64,000 nt of DNA from Arenicola marina (Eukaryota > Annelida > Polychaeta > Arenicolidae). The stretch covers positions 52,383,670-52,447,669 of the forward strand of contig OZ025248.1 in assembly GCA_964019135.1 (NCBI GenBank), written 5' to 3'. Position 1 is the stretch's first letter. Every line of letters starts with the position of its first letter. The notes under the pieces were generated by a model. The model was not told where the DNA came from and did no database searches. It was given only the letters and a program-made list of their open reading frames with translations. Positions 55,536 to 64,000 of the stretch are shown here, piece by piece. The position numbers and the translations under genes are program-made.

Positions 55536-58500
55536 GTATGTCCACTACATCCAGACATGTGGCAGGTCCACTACATCCAGACATGTAGCAGGTCCACTAC
55601 ATCCAGACATGTAGCAGGTCCACTACATCCAGACATGTAGCAGGTCCACTACATCCAGACATGTGGCCTGTCCACTACATCCAGACATGTAGCAGGTCCA
55701 CTACATCCAGACATGTAGCAGGTCCACTACATCCAGACATGTGGCAGGTCCACTACATCCAGACATGTAGCAGGTCCACTACATCCAGACATGTAGCAGG
55801 TCCACTACATCCAGACATGTAGCAGGTCCACTACATCCAGACATGTGGCCTGTCCACTACATCCAGACATGTGGCAAGTCCGCTACACCCAGACATGTAG
55901 CAGGTCCACTACATCCAGACATGTGGCAGGTCCACTACATCCAGACATGTAGCAAGTCCACTACACCCAGACATGTGGCAGGTCCACTACATCCAGACAT
56001 GTGGCAGGTCCACTACATCCAGACATGTAGCAGGTCCACTACATCCAGACATGTGGCAGGTCCACTACATCCAGACATGTAGCAGGTCCACTACATCCAG
56101 ACATGTAGCAAGTCCACTACACCCAGACATGTGGCAGGTCCACTACATCCAGACATGTAGCAGGTCCACTACATCCAGACATGTGGCAGGTCCACTACAT
56201 CCAGACATGTAGCAGGTCCACTACATCCAGACATTTAGCAGGTCCACTACATCCAGACATGTAGCAGGTCCACTACATCCAGACATGTAGCAAGTCCACT
56301 ACATCGAGACATGTAGCAGGTCCACTACATCCAGACATGTAGCAGGTCCACTACATCCAGACATGTGGCAGGTCCACTACACCCAGACATGTAGCATGTC
56401 CACTACATCCAGACATGTAGCAGGTCCACTACATCCAGACATGTAGCAAGTCCACTACATCCAGACATGTAGCAGGTCCACTACATCCAGACATGTAGCA
56501 GGTCCACTACACCCAGACATGTGGCAGGTCCACTACATCCAGACATGTAGCAAGTCCACTACATCCAGACATGTGGCAGGTCCACTACATCCAGACATGT
56601 AGCAAGTCCACTACATCCAGACATGTAGCAGGTCCACTACACCCAGACATGTGGCAGGTCCACTACATCCAGCCATGTAGCAGGTCCACTACACCCAGAC
56701 ATGTGGCAGGTCCACTACATCCAGACATGTAGCAAGTCCACTACATCCAGACATATAGCAGGTATACTACATTCAGACATGTAGCAGGTCCACTACATCC
56801 AGACATGTAGCAGGTCCACTACATCCAGACATGTGGCTTGTCCACTACACCCAGACATGTGGCAGGTCCACTACATCCAGACATGTAGCAAGTCCACTAC
56901 ATCCAGACATGTGGCAGGTCCACTACATCCAGACATGTAGCAGGTCCACTACATCCAGACATGTGGCAAGTCCGCTACACCCAGACATGTGGCAGGTCCA
57001 CTACACCCAGACATGTAGCAGGTCCACTACATCCAGACATGTGGCAGGTCCACTACATCCAGACATGTAGCAGGTCCACTACATCCAGACATGTGGCAAG
57101 TCCGCTACACCCAGACATGTGGCAGGTCCACTACACCCAGACATGTAGCAGGTCCACTACATCCAGACATGTGGCAGGTCCACTACATCCAGACATGTAG
57201 CAAGTCCACTACATCCAGACATGTGGCAGGTCCACTACATCCAGACATGTAGCAGGTCCACTACATCCAGACATGTAGCAGGTCCACTACATCCAGACAT
57301 GTAGCAAGTCCACTACACCCAGACATGCAGCATGTCCACTACATCCAGACATTTAGCAAGTCCACTACATCCAGACATGTAGCAGGTCCACTACATCCAG
57401 ACATGTAGCAAGTCCACTACATCCAGACATGTAGCAAGTCCACTACATCCAGACATGTGGCAGGTCCACTACATCCAGACATGTAGCAGGTCCACTACAT
57501 CCAGACATGTAGCAAGTCCACTACATCCAGACATGTAGCAAGTCCACTACATCCAGACATGTGGCAGGTCCACTACACCCAGACATGTAGCAGGTCCACT
57601 ACACCCAGACATGTAGCAAGTCCACTACATCCAGACATGTGGCAAGTCCACTACATCCAGACATGTGGCAGGTCCACTACACCCAGACATGTAGCAGGTC
57701 CACTACACCCAGACATGTAGCAAGTCCACTACATCCAGACATGTGGCAGGTCCCCTACATCCAGACATATAGCAGGTCCACTACATCCAGACATGTCCAC
57801 TACATCCAGACATGTGGCAGGTCCACTACATCCAGACATGTCCACTACATCCAGACATGTGGCAGGTCCACTACATCCAGACATGTAGCATGTCCACTAC
57901 ATCCAGACATGTCCACTACATCCAGACATGTGGCAGGTCCACTACATCCAGACATGTAGCAGGTCCACTACATCCAGACATGTGGCACGTCCACTACATC
58001 CAGACATGTGGCAGGTCCACTACATCCAGACATGTAGCAGGTCCACTACATCCAGACATGTGGCAGGTCCACTACATCCAGACATGTAGCAGGTCCACTA
58101 CATCCAGACATGTAGCAGGTCCACTACATCCAGACATGTAGCAAGTCCACTACACCCAGACATGCAGCATGTCCACTACATCCAGACATTTAGCAAGTCC
58201 ACTACATCCAGACATGTGGCAGGTCCACTACATCCAGACATGTCCACTACATCCAGACATGTGGCAGGTCCCCTACATCCAGACATGCAGCAAGTCCACT
58301 ACATCCAGACATGTAGCAAGTCCACTACACCCAGACATGCAGCATGTCCACTACATCCAGACATTTAGCAAGTCCACTACATCCAGACATGTGGCAGGTC
58401 CACTACATCCAGACATGTCCACTACATCCAGACATGTGGCAGGTCCACTACATCCAGACATGTCCACTACATCCAGACATGTGGCAAGTCCACTACATCC

Positions 58501-61500
58501 AGACATGTCCACTACATCCAGACATGTGGCCTGTCCACTACATCCAGACATGTGGCAGGTCCACTACATCCAGACATGTGGCAGGTCCACTACACCCAGA
58601 CATGTAGCAAGTCCACTACATCCAGACATGTGGCAAGTCCACTACATCCAGACATGTCCACTACATCCAGACATGTGGCCTGTCCACTACATCCAGACAT
58701 GTGGCAGGTCCACTACATCCAGACATGTGGCAGGTCCACTACACCCAGACATGTAGCAAGTCCACTACATCCAGACATGTGGCAGGTCCACTACACCCAG
58801 ACATGTGGCAAGTCCACTTCATCCAGACATATAGCAGGTCCACTACATCCAGACATGTAGCAGGTCCACTACACCCAGACATGTAGCAAGTCCACTACAT
58901 CCAGACATATAGCAGGTATACTACATTCAGACATATAGCAGGTCCACTACATCCAGACATGTAGCAAGTCCACTACATCCAGATATGTAGCAAGTCCACT
59001 ACATCCAGACATATAGCAGGTCCACTACATCCAGACATGTAGCAAGTCCACTACATCCAGACATATAGCAGGTCTACTACATCCAGACATTTAGCAAGTC
59101 CACTACATCCAGACATGTAGCAAGTCCGCTACATCCAGACATGTAGCAGGTTCACTACATCCAGACATGCAGCAGGTCCACTACATCCAGACATGTGGCA
59201 GGTCCACTACATCCAGACATATAGCAGGTCCACTACACCCAGACATGTGGCAGGTCCACTACATCCAGACATATAGCAGGTCCACTACATCCAGAAATGT
59301 AGCAAGTCCACTACATCCAGATATGTAGCAAGTCCACTACATCCAGACATGTAGCAAGTCCACTACATCCAGACATGTGGCAGGTCCACTACATCCAGAC
59401 ATATAGCAGGTCCACTACATCCAGACATGCAGCAGGTCCACTACATCCAGACATGTGGCAGGTCCACTACATCCAGACATATAGCAGGTCCACTACATCC
59501 AGACATGTAGCAAGTCCACTACATCCAGACATGTAGCAAGTCCACTACATCCAGACATGTAGCAGGTCCACTACATCCAGACATGTAGCAAGTCCACTAC
59601 ACCCAGACATGTGGCAGGTCCACTACATCCAGACATGTGGCAGGTCCACTACATCCAGACATGTAGCAGGTCCACTACATCCAGACATGTAGCAGGTCCA
59701 CTACATCCAGACATGTAGCAGGTCCACTACATCCAGACATATAGCAGGTCCACTACATCCAGACATGTAGCAAGTCCACTACATCCAGACATATAGCAGG
59801 TCTACTACATCCAGACATTTAGCAAGTCCATTACATCCAGACATGTAGCAAGTCCGCTACATCCAGACATGTAGCAGGTTCACTACATCCAGACAGGCAG
59901 CAGGTCCACTACACCCAAACATGTGGCAGGTCCACTACATCCAGACATGTAGCAGGTCCACTACATCCAGACATGTAGCAGGTCCACTACATCCAGACAT
60001 GTAGCAGGTCCACTACATCCAGACATGTAGCAGGTCCACTACATCCAGACATGTGGCAGGTCCACTACACCCAGACATGTAGCATGTCCACTACATCCAG
60101 ACATGTGGCCTGTCCACTACATCCAGACATGTGGCAGGTCCCCTACATCCAGACATGCAGCAAGTCCACTACATCCAGACATGTGGCAGGTCCACTACAC
60201 CCAGACATGTAGCAGGTTCACTACATCCAGACATGCAGCAGGTCCACTACACCCAAACATGTGGCAGGTCCACTACATCCAGACATGTAGCAGGTCCACT
60301 ACATCCAGACATGTGGCAGGTCCACTACATCCAGACATGCAGCAAGTCCACTACATCCAGACATGTGGCATGTCCACTACACCCAGACATGTGGCAGGTC
60401 CACTACATCCAGACATGTAGCAGGTCCACTACATCCAGACATGTAGCAGGTCCACTACATCCAGACATGTAGCAGGTCCACTACATCCAGACATGTAGCA
60501 GGTCCACTACATCCAGACATGTGGCAGGTCCACTACACCCAGACATGTAGCATGTCCACTACATCCAGACATGTGGCCTGTCCACTACATCCAGACATGT
60601 GGCAGGTCCCCTACATCCAGACATATAGCAGGTCCACTACATCCAGACATGTAGCAAGTCCACTACATCCAGACATGTGGCCTGTCCACTACACCCAGAC
60701 ATGTGGCAGGTCCACTACATCCAGACATGTAGCAGGTCCACTACATCCAGACATGTAGCAAGTCCACTACACCCAGACATGTAGCATGTCCACTACATCC
60801 AGACATGTGGCAGGTCCACTACATCCAGACATGTCCACTACATCCAGACATGTGGCAGGTCCACTTAATCCAGACATATAGCAGGTCCCCTACATCCAGA
60901 CATGTAGCAGGTCCACTACACCCAGATATGTAGCAAGTCCACTACATCCAGACATATAGCAGGTATACTACATCCAGACATGTAGCAAGTCCACTACATC
61001 CAGACATGTATCAAGTCCACTACATCCAGACATATAGCAAGTCCACTACATCCAGACATATAGCAGGTCCACTACATCCAGACATGTAGCAAGTTCACTA
61101 CATCCAGAAATGTAGCAAGTCCACTACATCCAGACATATAGCAGGTCCACTACATCCAGACATGTAGCAAGTCCACTACATCCAGACATATAGCAGGTCT
61201 ACTACATCCAGACATTTAGCAAGTCCACTACATCCAGACATGTAGCAAGTCCACTACATCCAGACATGTAGCAGGTCCACTACATCCAGACATGTAGCAG
61301 GTCCACTACATCCAGACATGTGGCAGGTCCACTACATCCAGACATATAGCAGGTCCACTACATCCAGACATGTAGCAAGTCCACTACATCCAGACATGTA
61401 GCAAGTCCACTACATCCAGACATGTGGCAGGTCCACTACATCCAGACATATAGCAGGTCCACTACACCCAGACATGTAGCAAGTCCACTACATCCAGACA

Positions 61501-63048
61501 TGTAGCAAGTCCACTACATCCAGACATGTAGCAGGTCCACTACATCCAGCAATTCCACTACACCCAGACATGTAGCATGTCCACTACATCCAGACATGTA
61601 GCAGGTCCACTACATCCAGACATGTGGCAGGTCCACTACATCCAGACATATAGCAGGTCCACTACATCCAGCAAGTCCACTACACCCAGACATGTAGCAT
61701 GTCCACTACATCCAGACATGTAGCAGGTCCACTACATCCAGACATGTAGCAGGTCCACTACATCCAGACATGTGGCAGGTCCACTACATCCAGACATGTG
61801 GCAAGTCCACTACATCCAGACATGTGGCAAGTCCACTACATCCAGACATGTGGCAGGTCCACTACATCCAGACATGTAGCAGGTCCACTACATCCAGACA
61901 TGTAGCAGGTCCACTACACCCAGACATATAGCAGGTCCACTACATCCAGACATGTAGCAAGTCCACTACATCCAGACATGTGGCAGGTCCACTACATCCA
62001 GACATGTAGCAGGTCCACTACATTCAGACATGTAGCAGGTCCACTACACCCAGACATGTAGCAGGTCCACTACATCCAGACATGTAGCAGGTCCACTACA
62101 CCCAGACATATAGCAGGTCCACTACATCCAGACATGTAGCAAGTCCACTACATCCAGACATGTGGCAGGTCCACTACATCCAGACATGCAGCAAGTCCAC
62201 TACATCCAGACATGTGGCAGGTCCACTACATCGAGACATGTAGCAGGTCCACTACACCCAGACATGTGGCAGGTCCACTACACCCAGACATGTAGCAGGT
62301 CCACTACATCCAGACATGTAGCAAGTCCACTACACCCAGACATGTAGCATGTCCACTACATCCAGACATGTGGCAGGTCCACTACATCCAGACATGTAGC
62401 AGGTCCACTACACCCAGACATGTAGCATGTCCACTACATCCAGACATGTAGCATGTCCACTACATCCAGACATGTAGCATGTCCACTACACCCAGACATA
62501 TAGCAGGTCCACTACACCCAGACATATAGCAGGTCCACTACACCCAGACATGTGGCAGGTCCACTACACCCAGACATGTAGCAGGTCCACTACATCCAGA
62601 CATGTAGCAGGTCCACTACATCCAGACATGTAGCAGGTCCACTACATCCAGACATGTAGCAGGTTCACTACATCCAGACATGTAGCAGGTCCACTACACC
62701 CAGACATGTAGCAAGTCCACTACATCCAGACATGTGGCAGGTCCACTACATCCAGACATGTAGCAGGTCCACTACATCCAGACATGTAGCAGGTCCACTA
62801 CATCCAGACATGTAGCAGGTTCACTACATCCAGACATGTAGCAGGTCCACTACACCCAGACATGTAGCAAGTCCACTACATCCAGACATGTGGCAGGTCC
62901 ACTACACCCGGACATGTAGCAAGTCCACTACATCCAGACATGTAGCATGTCCACTACACCCAGACATATAGCAGGTCCACTACACCCAGACATATAGCAG
63001 GTCCACTACATCCAGACATGTGGCAGGTCCACTACATCCAGACATGTA
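55536..63048. repeat. 26-bp tandem array, about 288 copies
   Basis: Core TCCACTACATCCAGACATGT then AGCAGG, AGCAAG, GGCAGG or GGCCTG. CATCC alternates with CACCC. Shortened 18-bp units, in which ACATGT is followed directly by CCACTAC, cluster at 57780-58660 and near 60830. Units with ACATATAG cluster at 58800-61500. Block recurrence (for example 58340-58760) indicates multi-unit duplications. No coding sequence is supported in it. Confidence 0.98.
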
Positions 63049-63385
63049 ATGAACCCCCTATATATTCAGTGTGTAGACGGCCGACCAGCCCTATTGCAAT
63101 GTCCATCGCCGCATTGTGCCATATTCCATTCCACGGCGCCTCTATCTCCGGGCAGCCAAACCAACGTCTTCACTGCCACAAGGAGGGGGCGACGGAAAAC
63201 CCAATTTGATCAATGATTTTTGCTTGAGGTTCCCCGGCTCGGGCCCTGTACCGTTGATTAAGCTATGGAAATCCGCCCTTTCTCGAGGTGACCCAAATGT
63301 TGACTTCTCGTATGCAAGTCTTGAATGAGGGATTTTCCGTTTGAGTGACCGGGGATAAGGGTTACAACGGGCGGGGTGGCCTGAG
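63049..63385. other. Unique DNA
   Basis: About 340 nt of non-repetitive sequence. No exon recognised. Confidence 0.5.
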
Positions 63386-64000
63386 GGACCGGCCGGAGGG
63401 AAGGAGGGGGGGGGGGAGGGAGGGGGGAGCAGGGCTGCAGCGGACTCAGGATCCTGGCCCAGAGATGATGGCCAAGCAAGTGAACAACTACTGCCCCGAG
63501 TGGCTCGCACGTGCTTTCAAGTGTAAGAACATGAACAATGGCGCCCCCACCCTCCTCATCCTCATTTTCCCTATCATGTCACTTGCCCCCTCACCCCCCC
63601 CCCCCCCTCCCCTGGCGCTCCCCCATTAACACCCATCCCGCCCCTCCCCTGACGCTCCCCCATCACCCCGCCCCTCCCCCATGTCCCCACTACACTGCTC
63701 GTCCCCTGGCGCTCCATAATGCCCCCCCCTGGCGCTCCATAATGCCCCCCCCCCAGTCCGCCCCTCCCTCATGTCCCCACCACCCCCGCCCCTCCCCCTG
63801 ACGATCCCCCATGCCCCCCCCCCAAGCCCGCCCCCTCCTCCATGTCCCTTTCACCCCGCCGCTCCCCCCATCACCCCTCCCCCCACCCCCAGCCCCGCCC
63901 CTCCCCTGATGCTCCCCCATTCGCCCCCCCACCCCCGCCCCTCCCCTGGCGCTCCACCATGCCCCCCCCCCCTCTCCCCCCCCCATTCACCCCCTGACTG
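63386..64000. repeat. G-rich then C-rich low-complexity region
   Basis: G runs at 63400-63430, then from about 63540 to the end C-rich DNA with repeated CCCCTGGCGCTCC(A/C)(A/C)AT and CCCCTCCCCCATGTCC blocks. It yields only proline- or glycine-rich pseudo-ORFs. Confidence 0.85.

Overview
This is animal nuclear DNA, not bacterial. It has GT-AG introns, tRNA-derived SINEs and almost no intact long coding frames. The only gene I can support lies on the minus strand: ten consecutive internal exons of a TULP4/TUSP-type tubby-like protein (WD40 + SOCS box + split tubby domain). They run from 40389 (upstream) to 7578 (downstream). They join in frame to 3531 nt (1177 codons) with every splice phase consistent. 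The first coding exon(s) and the C-terminal half of the tubby domain are not found here; they should lie beyond 64000 and beyond position 1. From family memory, several peptide stretches look closer to invertebrate TUSP than to vertebrate TULP4. With the very heavy minisatellite load and the SINEs, this suggests an invertebrate, possibly cephalochordate or other marine animal. I cannot fix the species.

Layout. 1-7476 is a G-rich minisatellite (with a 200-N gap) filling the intron after the last visible exon. 7578-9478 is the large disordered exon J. 9479-16917 holds exons I to E in relatively ordinary introns with G-rich patches. 16918-19292 is an intron filled by a 34-bp array and by a 40-bp array that copies the end of exon D with its splice donor. 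19293-19406 is exon D. 19407-34500 is a 15-kb intron with about nine arrays, including 6.5 kb of a 25-bp unit. 34501-34663 is exon C and 36607-36771 exon B, separated by a 27-bp array. 36829-40247 is a 35-bp array filling the intron up to exon A (40261-40389). From 40390 to 64000 no exon was found: there are arrays of 48/35, 50, 59, 45, 23 and 26 bp separated by 0.3-2 kb of unique DNA and two tRNA-like elements.

Tandem repeats make up roughly 40 kb, nearly two thirds of the window, while coding sequence is 3.5 kb. Nearly all long open frames (up to 1116 codons) are artefacts of arrays whose unit lacks stops.

The most interesting signal is the link between arrays and splice sites. The exon D array carries about 28 copies of a real exon end plus 5' splice site. 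The exon A-B intron carries about 95 copies of a sense-strand 3' splice-site-like unit. SINE tails sit directly upstream of two acceptors and at the edge of the first array.
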